This document shows, in pieces, positions 36,662-48,972 of a DNA stretch of 64,000 nt; position 1 is the stretch's first letter; every line of letters begins with the position of its first letter. The stretch is from contig MSJH02000842.1 of assembly GCA_001931875.2 (NCBI GenBank), positions 82,873-146,872 on the forward strand, read 5' to 3'. The stretch comes from Byssochlamys sp. IMV 00236 (taxonomy: Eukaryota > Ascomycota > Eurotiomycetes > Eurotiales > Thermoascaceae). The notes under the pieces were generated by a model. It searched no databases. It was not told the origin of the DNA and saw only the letters and a list, made by a program, of their open reading frames with translations. The position numbers and the translations under genes are program-made.

Positions 36662-39332
36662 ATTTTTTTATAATTATAAGAGTTAATAAATTATTAAAAT
36701 CTTTAAAGAATATAATATCTTTAAAATATTTAACCTTACTTATTTTAAAGATTTAGATTTTATAGATATAATTATTATCTCCTTTATATTTAACTAAGTA
36801 TTTAACTTAAATATAAGGTACTATTTTAAATACTTGCTTCTTATCTTCTTTAAATATATAGAGATATATTTAATAGCCTTAAACTTATAGATATTTTAAA
36901 GAGGGATTTTTATTTAATATATTAAAATATCTCCTTTATTTTATAATAGAAGATTTAATCTTATTCTTTTATAATAATTTATTTATAATATAAATAATAG
37001 TCTTAATTATAAATAGCTAAAGATTCTTTAAGAGTTTTAAAACTATTATTATTATATAAGCTAATAAGTTAAAATATTTTCTATAGCATTTTAAAATATT
37101 ATTACCCTTTAAGATTTATAAAAGTATTAATTTAATCTTTAATCCTTTAGCTTTAGCCTAAGACTTAAAGTTTAAGAATTTTCTCTTACTATTAATTCTT
37201 TAATATTATAGGTAATTACTTATTAATAAGATATTTTTAATTTCTTTAATAAAAGAGATTATATATTTTAAAGCTTTATCTTTTAATTTTAATATATAGA
37301 TAAATTATATTCTTATAGTATTATCTATAATAATAAGATAATTAATATATCTTTAAACTCTTAATAGCTTTATAAGCTAAGTATTTATATAAAAAAATTC
37401 TATTAATTATAATATATAAGGCTAAAAGTCTTTAAATATTAATTACTTTATCTTTATTATATAATATACTTTATAATAAAAGTTTATATTTTTAATAAAT
37501 TAAATAGCTATAAGGTTTAATTTAGTAATAGCTTTAAGCTTTATAACTTTAATATAACTTATTCTTTTATATAAGAGTTTTAGTAATATTACTAGTATAA
37601 TAATTTATCTATAGAATTTAAGCTATAGAATATCTCTATTCTTATATATATATTTAATAATTTAATTAGTATCTATATTTATTAGTCTATTATTTTAAGA
37701 ATTATATTATATTTTATATAATATTTTATTTTAAATTATAGAGAATAAATAGTATTTTTATTTTAGTATATATAAGGCGTAAATAAAGATACTATTTATA
37801 TAATTACTATTAAGCTTAAAATTTAATCTAATAATACTTTTACCTTTACTTTTATCTAGAATATTATTAGTATAATTATATTTATATTATTGCTTTTTTT
37901 TAAGGATAAAGTCTTTATACTTAATAAACTAAGACTTATTATTATATATGTTTTTATATACTCTTAAATTTATTATTTAACTAATAGATAAAATAAATAT
38001 TATTAAAATTACTATTTCTATAAAGCTATTAAATTTTTTTTTTCTTTATCTTATTTTTATAGATTAAAGTTAATTTTTTTTAGTTTAAAAGAGTTTAAAT
38101 ATCTCTTAATAAGTATTATTAATTAAAAACTTTCTTTTTAAAGTAGTAGTAATCTATAAAGTTATATTTAAATATATAATAATATCTATATTTACCTTTA
38201 AAGAATAGCTTCTTTTTATATATTTTATAAGTAAAGTTTAAAGAGTCTTTATCTAAAGATAGATCTTTTAATAGTTTATTTAACTGCTTAGTCTTTTAAA
38301 TATAGGTTTTATTTATAGATATAGCTAAGACTATTTAAGTACTCTTATAAGATTTAATTTAATTAATAGCTTTAAAGCTAAGTTATTAAAATTCTTTTAT
38401 TATTATATTTATTAGAGGTTTAATTTATTAAGCCTATTTAATATAGTAGGAGTTAGTCTAAGCTAATATTTTAAATTTAAGCTATTTAAGTATTAGTATT
38501 ACTATATTAAAGAGCGAGAGAATTAAGTCTATATTATTTAATTTTATTATATAATCTCTAAATTTAGTAATATATTATTTAATTATTTTATATTAAGATC
38601 TAGTTATAGTAATAGTTTATTAAAATATAAAGAGTCTACTTAAAGCTAAGCTATAGTTAATAACTTTTTTAATTGCTTTAATATACTTATCTATATAAAT
38701 TAGCTTATTAAGTATAATTTTAATAGTTTTAATTAGCTTATAGTCTATCTAACTATTAATTTAGCTCTTTATTATTAAATTAAGCTTTTTCTATATTTTA
38801 TAGACTTTAGCTTTATTTTAAAGTATAGATCTCTTAATAAATATATTAATTAAATTCTTATAGTTAATAATTTTAAGAACTTCTTTAATTAGCTAAAGCT
38901 AATTATTAAAATTATTATTATTAATTAAATATTTAACTACTATAAGTATTTTATCTTATATAATTTTTAATAGCTTTAATTCTTAATAAGTTATAACTGC
39001 TAAAGCTATTAAAAGAGTTAATACTAGAGATAGAGTTATTATCTTAAAGAATTAGTCTATTTAAAAGTAAAGGTCTATTAGTTTAACTTCTTATTATAGG
39101 TATTATTTAATTAAAGAATTAAAGCTTTAAGGTATTTAGCTTATTTATTTAAAATAGTAATAAGGCTAAGCTAAGCTTATAATCTCTTAAAGCTAATAAA
39201 AATACTTAATTAAAGAATTATTTAAAGGCTTAATCGAGCTAAACTAATTTATTTAGCTATTACTCTGCTAACTAAGCTAATTACTAGTACAGGTAATTAT
39301 TACTAAAGCCTCTAGAAGTATTAAAATAAAAT

Positions 39333-40480
39333 AAGTTATATTTATACTAGAGTAAGATATATAAATAGCTAAAAACTAAGTATTAATATTATTTAAATAA
39401 CTCTAGATTAATAATTAAAGTATTTTATTAGTAATTTTATTAAATTATAATTTAAAGTTTCTATTAAATTTATAAAAAGGCTTATTTAAGTATTTTAATA
39501 TTAAATTACTTTATTTAATAGTATATTACTTATAAACTAATAGATAATTAAAATAAATAAATTAAATAGCTAAGATTACTCTATAATACTATTTAGCTAT
39601 TTTAAAAGATATTATAGCTTAGCTTAAGATTCTGCTATTAATATAACTAGTATTAAATTTTAATCTATTATCTATTATAATAAGATCTCTATATAATTTA
39701 ATATATAGTATTTAATTAAGTAATGCTATAAACCTCTATAATAAAGAAATTTAAGACTTTATCTTATAATTTAATATATATAAAATACTTTACTTAGCTA
39801 CTATAGACGCTAAATATATATATAATAAAAATTACTAGCTAATTTATTTTACCCTTAATATTAAGGTCTTACTAAAATTATATTATAAATATAATATCTC
39901 TAATATAATTATCTTTAGAAAAAAGTTATTAGTATAATATATAGAAGTACTTATAGTTAAATATAGGATTAAATATCTTATATATTAGCTAAATATCTTA
40001 GCGTATTAAAAATACTATAATATCTTTTTTATTATTTATCTAGAACTATATTATATTAATAATTCTTTTAAATATTTTATACTATTTAATAATATTCTAT
40101 TATTATATATTAATATAAATAATACTAGTATTAATTATTATAAGATTAAAATACTATTTAACTATTATATTTACTAAGTTTAAGATAAAGTTATTATTAA
40201 GTATTTAGTCTATTAAAAGAGATATAATACTTATTATAATATTTAATATTATTTTAAGAATTTAGCTAATACTTATAAATGTATTTAAGAGTATAACTAG
40301 TATCTTAAATTACTAATTAAGCTATAGAAATATAGATAATCTTATAAATAATATTAGTTATTATAAATTAAGTATAAGAGAAAATAAACTATAAGAATAT
40401 TTAACTATATCTTATCTTATATTTATATATATATTTCTATACTTTATTATTAAGGATAATAATATTTTTTCTTAAGGGAG
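39333..40480 (+). pseudogene. Gyp-A copy A integrase C-part and chromodomain
   Basis: Continuation of copy A pol after Cop-1b. The integrase core and its C-terminal linker cover about 39333-40100. A chromodomain-like segment sits at about 40185-40310, with residues YLVYQKRYNTYYN followed by NLANTYKCIQEY, resembling YLVKWKGY and a WEPxENL tail with RIP-damaged Trp codons. This resembles the chromodomain at the C-terminus of chromovirus integrases, which binds modified histone H3. The same segment is in copy B near 1890-1740. It ends at a purine run (AAGGGAG, 40474-40480) before the LTR. Confidence 0.72.
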
Positions 40481-40638
40481 TATATTAATATAGATATAAG
40501 ATATATAATATTATCTTAATACTACCTACTATTTTAATAGAGTATAGAGATTTAAGGTATAAAAGCCTTAGGTAATAACTTAGCTATATAGTTACTTCCT
40601 TATATAGCTAATAGAAGATAACTTCTTTATTTATTATA
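40481..40638 (+). repeat. Gyp-A LTR shared by copies A and C
   Basis: 158 bp, inverted relative to the copy B LTRs. Upstream is the 3' end of copy A pol with its polypurine tract; directly downstream is the 5' leader and gag of copy C. A single LTR therefore serves as 3' LTR of one copy and 5' LTR of the next. Confidence 0.83.
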
Positions 40639-43524
40639 TTATATTACTTATATTAAGGTATTTTAAATTAAGCTATAAATATTACCTTTTTAAATAAAAT
40701 AATTTATATTTCTTATATTATAAGTAATAAATTAGTTTATCTTTTATAATATTATTAAAAACTTCCTTAAATTTATAATAATATTAATAAAATACTTTAC
40801 TTTTTAAAAATAATAATTTACTATAGTAAATTTAGCTAATTTTATATTAGAATCTATATAATTACTAAATAGACTATATTCTATATATTCTTATAGTATC
40901 TCTATAGCTTTATTATAAGATAAATATTAATAAAAATAATTTAAGTTATAAATTCTAGTAGTTATATTTCCTTATTTAGCCTTATTTAATCTAGTTCTTA
41001 GACTTTAGAATTTTATTTTTTAAAGCTAAGAAGCTAGATATTAAAGGGTTTTATTATTTAACCTATTATATTTCTTTTTAAATTTATTATTATATTATTT
41101 AAATAAAACTATAATATAGCTAGTAATAAATATTAATAATATAATAAATATTATTAACTTAACTATATTTCTAGTATTACTAGCTATTAACTTTAATATT
41201 ATATTAATAGAGATATTCTAATAGATAATAGAATCTAATTAGTAAATAATAGAAAATATAAGGGCTATATTAAATTAAAATTACTAAATAATAAAATATC
41301 TTATAAGTTAAAATAATATAGCTTAAAATAATATAGCTTAAAATAATATAGCTTAAAATAATATAGCTTAAAATAATATAGCTTAAAATAATAATTAATA
41401 TTAATATTAATAATAGTAATATTAATAATAGTAAGACTAATAATAGTAATTAGTTTAAAACTAAACTTTTAGCTATAATCTCTTAGTAAACCTAAATATT
41501 AAATTTATCTTAAAGATATTAATAAATATTATAATTAATAATATACTATAAAAGTAAGTAAAGCTAAGATATTTTTATCTTAATCTTAGTAATAAAAACT
41601 ATATTAAAATAAGGCTTATTATAATAATAAGAAGTTATATTTACTATAAGAATATTTATATTTTTATTAATTAAATCTATAATTTAGCTATAATAAAAGA
41701 AGAACTTATTATATAAACTTATATCTAAGTATTATTATATAGCTTAGCCCTATAATAATATATAATTAAGCTATTTAACTATAACTATAAGATATTATAT
41801 ACTTATTCTATTAAAGAAGATTAAATCTTATAGCTAATAAAATATTTTAAGATTAATATTATAGCTACTATAAAATAGCTTAAATTTTTATATTATATTA
41901 TATAAAATATTATAGCTAGTTAAACTCTTTAAGAGTTTATTTAATAAGTATTATATTTATTATATATTATAAAAATAAAAGAAATATATAGTTAACTATT
42001 AGCTATATAAAACAGGTTTTTTTTATTATTTAAGCGTAATATATAGGTTTAATTATACTATAACTTATTATTACTAAGTCTTTAATTAAGTAAGCTTTTC
42101 TTAAATATACTTTTTATAGATAGTATTATATTATAATAAAAGTATATATAGCTATTAATATTAAGATAAAGCTAATTTATTTAAATTTAAGTTACTTTAT
42201 AATAATAATTAATAAATTATTCTTTAAGCGAGTTATATTATAAGTAAAAATCTATTATATATTTAAAATAAAGATTAATAAAATAAGACTTATAGTATAT
42301 AAATTATTAGTCTATATTTAGCTTATCTTAAATTATTTAACTATTTATTATTTTAAGCTAATAATACTTTAACTTAAAATTAAAGCTTATTTAATTAATT
42401 ATTTTAAAGTAAATCTTTTATTTAAAGTTAATATAATAAGTTACTATAATATATTAATATACCTTATTATTTTAGCCTATATTATTATTAAAAATATCTA
42501 TATTTTATTAAAGATTATTATTATAAAGCTAAACTATAGTTTATTATAATTAATTTATTTAATATATAAAATAGTAGTATTATTAAATAGTTTTATATAT
42601 ATATTAATATATTTTAAAAAATATCTTATAAAAGATTATAATTATCTTTTTAAGCTTAACTATTAAAAAATAAGTTTATATACTTATTTAATAGATATTA
42701 ACTTTATCTTTATTTAAGCTATTAATATTATAAATAAAAAATAAGCTATTCTATAAAAAATACGCTTAAGTTTAATTAATAAGTATAAAGAGATTAATAT
42801 ATTCTATATTAATCTAATTATAATACTGCTAGCGCAGTTAATATAATTATCCCTTAATAAAGCTAAGGGATTAACTATTTAAAGCAATAATCTAAGCTTT
42901 AAAAAAAAAACTTAATATTAGTATTATTATTTATAAGCCCTTAAATATTATTAATAAGCTTAAAAAAATAATTAAAGCTTATAATATCTAGTTAAACTAT
43001 AGATTTATTAATATTTCTCTAGATTAATAAATAATAATCTTACTAAAGAAAGGTTAAGAATTAAATATTCTTAAATATATTAAGATTTACTCTCTTAGCC
43101 TTAAAGATTATAAAATTATTAATTAGACTTTTAATAAGCTATATTAATAAGGAAGAATAAAATATGCTATAAATTATATATTAAATAAATATTCTATATT
43201 TATTATTTAGTATAATATTAAGTATAATAAAATAATAATTTATAAAGGTAGAGTAATTATAAATATTTATAGGCTAAATTATATTATTAAACTTAATATT
43301 TACTCTCTTCTATTATAAGAGAAGATTATTATATTTATAAATAAAAAATGCTTTATTTTAATATTTAATATAGTATTCTTTTAATATTAATAGTATATTT
43401 AATATAATTATAAGAATTACTTTTTAATTATATTTTATAAAGAATAAGAGATTTTTAATATTATTATTATAGGCTTTTATAATATATTAATATATATCTA
43501 GTATTAAATAGATTATTACTTATA
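40639..43524 (+). pseudogene. Gyp-A copy C: leader, gag and partial pol, internally deleted
   Basis: 40639-41268 matches the 5' leader of copy B; 41270-42050 matches Gag of copy A (1-735). At about 42052 the sequence jumps to the region matching 25430, so about 1.1 kb covering the end of Gag and the protease is missing. 42055-43524 then matches 25430-26890, ending just before the RT YIDD motif, where Cop-2 gamma LTR sequence begins. The rest of pol was not found in the window. All frames are broken. Confidence 0.78.
41308..41393 (+). repeat. 15-bp minisatellite in Gyp-A copy C gag
   Basis: TTAAAATAATATAGC is repeated five times plus a partial unit, without mismatches. Copies A and B have about one unit at the equivalent site. 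The 15-bp period keeps the reading frame. Confidence 0.9.
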
Positions 43525-43695
43525 TATTATAAAATAGCAGTTAAAACTAATAAGTTCTAGTATAATAAAGATTTTACTTTAAGAAAATCTTTAGAAATAA
43601 TTTTACTTTAGTAAAATTAAGTAACTTAGAAAAATTACTTCTTAAGCTTTATTTAAAATCTATTGCCTTAACTAAGAATATATAAATATATACTT
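43525..43695 (+). repeat. Cop-2 gamma: truncated LTR
   Basis: The first about 170 bp of a Cop-2 LTR (starts TATTATAAAATAGCAG), cut by the start of Cop-2 beta. It interrupts Gyp-A copy C pol. Its remaining part was not found next to the far end of beta. Confidence 0.78.
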
Positions 43696-46600
43696 TATTA
43701 TAAAATAGCAGTTAAGACTAGTAAGTTCTAGTATAATAAGGATTTTATTTTAAAGAAATCTTTAAGAATAATTTTACTTTAGTAAAATTAAGCAGCTTAA
43801 AAAAATTATTTCTTAAGCTTTATTTAAAATCTATTACCCTAAATAAATATATATATATATATATTTAGTATTTATTATATATGCTAATACTCTTTTTCTC
43901 TAAGTATTATTAGCTCTTTAAGCTATTAGATTAATCTAGAGAATTCTATTTAAACCTATTTTTTTAACTAATTATAAGCTTAAGTTTATAATAATTTAAG
44001 AGAAATAGCTATATAATAAAAACCATTCTATTTTAAATATTTAAGTTTAAACTAGTAGTAATAAGCTATCTTTATATAAAAGAATCTATAATAAGACTAC
44101 TTTAATACTATATTAAGTACTAAATTTAATAAGGGTTAAATCTTATTAAGAGTTAGAGTATTAACTTACTATTATTATATTCTTAATAAATAATATTAAA
44201 AATAAAAAAGAAAAACTTATTTTTATTCTTTTAAAGGAGAACTATAAGAAATAATTTATTTATATAAAAAAATAGCTTATTAATAAAGATTATTAGAGAA
44301 TTATTAAATTTATTAAAAAGCTATATAATAATTAGTTTAATAAGGCTAATATAGTTACTTAATATTAAATTACTAAATATTTATCTAAAGATAATTAAGA
44401 TAGATTTATTAATTCTAATAATATATATATATTATAAGAAGCTTTATAAGTAAAATATATAGAAACTTTCTCTAATTAAAAATATTAACTTATTTAATTA
44501 TTTATATATTTTTAAATAACTTCTAGATAAATAATCTTAAATACTTAGAGTTAATTATAATAAATAGAAAAGAGAATTATAATATTTAATAATATAATAT
44601 TTTTTTTAGCTAAGCTTAAGATTAAAATATAATAACTATTTTTAGTATTATTTAAAAAGTATATTATAATTAAGATAATAATTAATATATATAAGAATTT
44701 AAAGATAGATAATATTTTAGTTATCTTAGAAAAAATAAAGACTTAATTTTAAATAAAACTAACTACTATATTTTTAATAAAGAATAAATAAATTTTTATT
44801 AAATACTATATTTATAAAGAAAATTACTATATTAAAGATTATCTATTTCTATTTATTACTTAAAAAAGTATAAGAGATAATTAAAAATAAAAAAAGAAAT
44901 CTCTTAAATAAATATTTAATAATCTTATTATTTAAAATAAAATAATAATAAAGATAATTTATAAAATCTATAAGGAAGTTTAATCCTTAAAAAATAAGAG
45001 ATTAAAAAATAAGAAGTATAGAGTATATAATATAGAAAAAACCTTAAATACTAAAAAGAGCTAATTTTAATTAAAATCCTTAGCCTTAATTACTTTTAAT
45101 AATTAAATCTTATATAAAATTACTTATCTTTTAAAAGATATTACTAATAAGAATTTATTTTAATAATATATAGATAATAATACTAGTTTATATATAATTA
45201 ATAAAAACTATTATTTTAAAAGACTATTAATTTAAATTTAATAGAGATATATTTATATAAGTAGAGAGATCTTATATTTAAAATATATAAGAATAGCTAT
45301 TTTAAGAAATAAGAATAAGAAAGTATTAAACCTAAAAAATATATTACTTATATTAAATTTTAAGGTAAATCTTTTATTAACTAAAATATTCTACTAGTAG
45401 TTAAATATATATAGATATTTTAATAAAAAAATAATATCTATATTAAATAAATTAGATAAGGTTATAATTTAAGATATTATTAAATATAGAGTTTATATTA
45501 TTAAAAGAGTTTTCTTAAATTAAATACTTAAGTTATAATATATATTTATTATACTACTTTTTATTAAAAATACTCTTAATACTATAATTATAAATTAAAA
45601 AAAAGATTTTATTAAAATAAAATTAAGGAGAAGTATTAATTATAATATAAGAAAATTAGCTATTTTAAATTTAAAAAGATTAAAAACTTATATAATTTAA
45701 CTATATTAAAGAAGCCTATTAAAGTAATAATAGACTACTAATATATAATATATATTATCGCTAATATTAGAAATAAGAGAGAGACTATTAATATATAAAA
45801 GGCTAATATTCTTAAACTTATTTATATAAATATATATAATTAAATACTAGAATTTAAGAATAAATATATTTATTTCTTAATAATTATAAATAATTTTTTT
45901 AAAAAAAATATAAGTATTTCTAATAAAAGCTAAATTTAATACTATCTCTTTTTTAAATAAATAAAAAAGAGAGGTTAAAATAGTAATAAGTCTTTAAATT
46001 CTTAGTATATAATTAAATAATATACTAAAACTTAAGAATCTTTTTAAGACTTAAAGGAAATAGTTTAATATCTATTATAAACTAATAGTTCTATATATAT
46101 TAATATAGAATAAAGCTATAGAATAAGTATATTAAATTATTAAAAAAAATAAGAGCTATATTTAAAGATTTAAATCTTTTAGTTAAATTATAAGTAAAGG
46201 CAGCTTAAATTAATATATATATTAGAAATAAAGTATTAAATAAACTAATAATTAATAGAGTTTAAATATTTTTAGAAAAAGCCTTTATTAGAGTTAAACT
46301 ATTAATTAACTATTTAAAAATATAGGGATATTAAGTAATATTATATATAAACCTAGAATCTCTACTATAAAATATATAAAGAGATAAATTAATAAATTAA
46401 AGTAAAATCTATATCTTTATAAAATATATTAAAAAAATAAATAAATAATAAAAAGTTTAAGCTCTAAATATAAAAAAGACTATTAAGACTTATTAAGCTA
46501 AATTCTTTAAGAATAAATTAAAAAAAGATTTAAACCTTAAGATTCTTTAAAAATTATTACTAAATATAGTATTAATAAAAAACTTAAAAGATTAACTAGT

Positions 46601-48972
46601 AATTTAGCTTATTACCTTAAATATATATATACTTTTAAATAAAAAAAATAGTATTAATAATTAAGAGAAGAGCTATAAAAAGTTTTAATTTTTCTTTAAA
46701 AAAAAGTATTTTATTAAAAAAAAATTAAAATATTTTCTTAAAAAAAAGAAGCTTTTTACTATAATAAAATTATAGAATAAAAGGAAATATTTAATTATTC
46801 TTATTTTAATAATCTAAATAATTATAAAAACTTATAGATAAATCTCTTATCTCTACTAAATAAATAAATTATATCTTATATAAAGATCTCTTATATAATA
46901 AAATATAAAAGAGAGAAAGTTAAGTTATTAAATAATAAATAAGATATTAAGAAATTATATTAAGTAATATTTATACTAAATCTTCTATCTCTAAGTATTA
47001 ATATAAACTAAGAGGAATATATAGAATAAGTATTAAATATTATAATAATAATATATATAGTAAAAGAATATATTTTAATCTTAAACTTATATTATATTAT
47101 AATTAATAATCTTATTTAAAGTAAACTATAGTAAAGTATATTTAAAGTTAAAATAGATATATTTTAAATAAATAAAACTTTTAAAATAATTATATTATTA
47201 TTAAAAGCTAATATTATAATTAGCTATTAAGTATTAGCTATAAAATATAATCTAAATAATTCTCTTTAAAAGCTTAAGATATATCTTATTATTTAAAGAT
47301 TTATTTAAAAATATAATATTAATTTTAAGTATACCTTTACTTTTACTTTATAATATATTATATTATAAGTATTTCTAGCTATTATTATAATAAAGAATTA
47401 TAAGTACTATATTATAGATATTAATAATATCTTTATAAAGTTAATATTAAAAAAGGAGATTTATATAATATCTCTATTAAAAAATAAATATATTACTAAA
47501 AATAATATTAAAAAATTTTTAATCTTTATATAGTTTAAAATAAGCTATAAAAGATTAAAATTAAACCTATATAAAAATATTTTAGAAAATAAGTTTTATA
47601 TAAATTAATATTAATCTATATTTATTATAGCATTTAAAGAAAAAAATCTTACTCTTAATATATATTAATAATATTCTAATTAATATAAAGTAAATAGAGA
47701 ATATTTACTAATTTAAATAAGAGTTTAAATTAATATATAAGATAAAGGACTTAAAAGAAATAAAGAAAATTCTTAATATTTAAATTATTTAAAATAAAAA
47801 AGACTAAATATTAATAATAGACTAATCTTATTATATTAAAAAATTCTTATTATAATATAAAATATATAAAGAAAAGATATACTTAGTTAATATTTTATTA
47901 AATAAATATAACTCTTTAAAATTATTTAGCTCTTAAAATAAAAGAGTAAATTAAAAAAAGTATTAAAAGATTATTAATAGCTTAATTTATTTAATAATTT
48001 TAATAAGATTAAATATTATATTTATAATAAGTAAATTAAGTTAATATCTATTAAATCTATTTAAAAAATATTTTAAGATATTAAAGTCTCTTATAAGATA
48101 CTTATAATTAATTATATATCTTAATCTTAAGTTTAATATAAATTAAGATTAATAACTTATTAAATATTTAAACTTAAATTATATAATAAATAAAACTAAT
48201 TAAATATTAATCTTAAAGAATATTTTTATTTTAATTAATAGTTTAATAAGCTAATTAAATAAAAAGTAAAAGTCTATTATAACTTTAATTATAGAGACTA
48301 AATATATAGCTATATATTAAGCTATAAAATAATCTTAATAATTAGCTCTTTTTTTAAGAGATATAAGATATAGATATTATATTAATTTAAATAAATTTAA
48401 GCTAATAATAAGAGAAAAATAAGCTTTTATTATTAGTTCTCTAGTTAAAGTCTATAGAGATAATTAAATATTATTATTATTAATTAGAGATACTTATATT
48501 TATAAAAGATTAAAGTATATTAATATTATATATTATTATATATATAACTTATATTAAAAAAATAAGATTAATATTAAGTTTATTAAAATATAAGATATAA
48601 TAGTAAATAGTTTTATTAAACTATTACTAAAAATAAATTTTCTAAAATTCTTAAGTTAATTAAAATTAATTAACTTAATAAATTTAAACTAAGAAAGAGT
48701 ATTATAAAATAATAGTTAAAACTAATAAATTCTAATATAATAAAGATTTTATTTTAAAAAAATCTTTAAGAATAATTCTATTTTAATAAAATTAAGTAGC
48801 TTAAAGAAATTATTTCTTAAGCTTTATATAAAATCTATTACCTTAAGTAAAAAAATATATATATACTTTATATCTACTATATATGCTAATACTCTTTCTT
48901 TTTAAGTATTATTAGCCTTTTAAGCTATTAAATTAATCTAGGGAATTTTATTTAAACTTACTCTTTTTAACT
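43696..48972 (+). mobile_element. Cop-2 beta: Ty1/copia element with both LTRs
   Basis: 5,277 bp, LTRs 43696-43969 and 48700-48972. Flanking bases (TACTT before, AACTA after) do not match, unlike in alpha. Interior collinear with alpha with only one 33-bp repeat unit. Polypurine tract AAGAAAGAG at 48691-48699. Confidence 0.85.
43980..48690 (+). pseudogene. Cop-2 beta Gag-Pol polyprotein relic
   Basis: Aligns throughout with alpha. Gag about 44040-45000, integrase about 45800-46450 with an IDN-like acidic site near 45890, RT about 46900-47900 with a YINN-type motif at about 47660-47690, RNase H about 48100-48650 with an AEA-like word at about 48290-48310. RIP stops throughout. Most differences from alpha are transitions; small indels occur in A-runs. 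Confidence 0.8.

Larger units (their letters stand above)
29060..39185 (-). pseudogene. Cop-1b polyprotein relic, split by Cop-2 alpha
   Basis: Two segments on the - strand (39060-36056 and 30687-29090) match Cop-1a Gag-integrase and RT-RNase H respectively. Gag lies about 38900-38150, integrase about 37700-36650, RT about 30600-29950. The YVDD-type site near 30090-30065 is still recognisable by alignment, although the local residues are further degraded. The break by alpha lies between integrase and RT and carries a CTTAT duplication. A 61-bp perfect tandem duplication lies in the linker (36540-36661). The PBS word AGATTATAAGCTT is at about 39173-39185. Confidence 0.75.
28479..39328 (-). mobile_element. 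Cop-1b: second Ty1/copia Cop-1 copy, carrying MITE-1 and Cop-2 alpha
   Basis: Collinear with Cop-1a on the same strand, but split by two insertions. AAAT is duplicated at 28475-28478 and 39329-39332, inside the integrase region of Gyp-A copy A; removal restores the sequence seen in copy B near 2700. Without insertions it is about 5.0 kb. It is much more AT-converted than Cop-1a, so either older or exposed to more RIP rounds. Confidence 0.86.
1..40638 (+). mobile_element. Gyp-A copy A: outermost Ty3/gypsy element, split in three by insertions
   Basis: This is the host element of the nest. Three segments (1-856, 24471-28478 and 39333-40638) are collinear with one gypsy element when laid against copy B on the opposite strand. 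Copy B is continuous across the first join, and across the second apart from its own Cop-1a insertion. The order is gag, protease, reverse transcriptase, RNase H, integrase, chromodomain, LTR. The 5' LTR lies outside the window. The first gap is filled by the Helitron block 857-24470, the second by copia element Cop-1b with an AAAT target duplication. Every frame is destroyed by RIP-type stops. The assembly of the three parts is inference from collinearity, but both joins restore the uninterrupted sequence seen in copy B. Confidence 0.8.
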
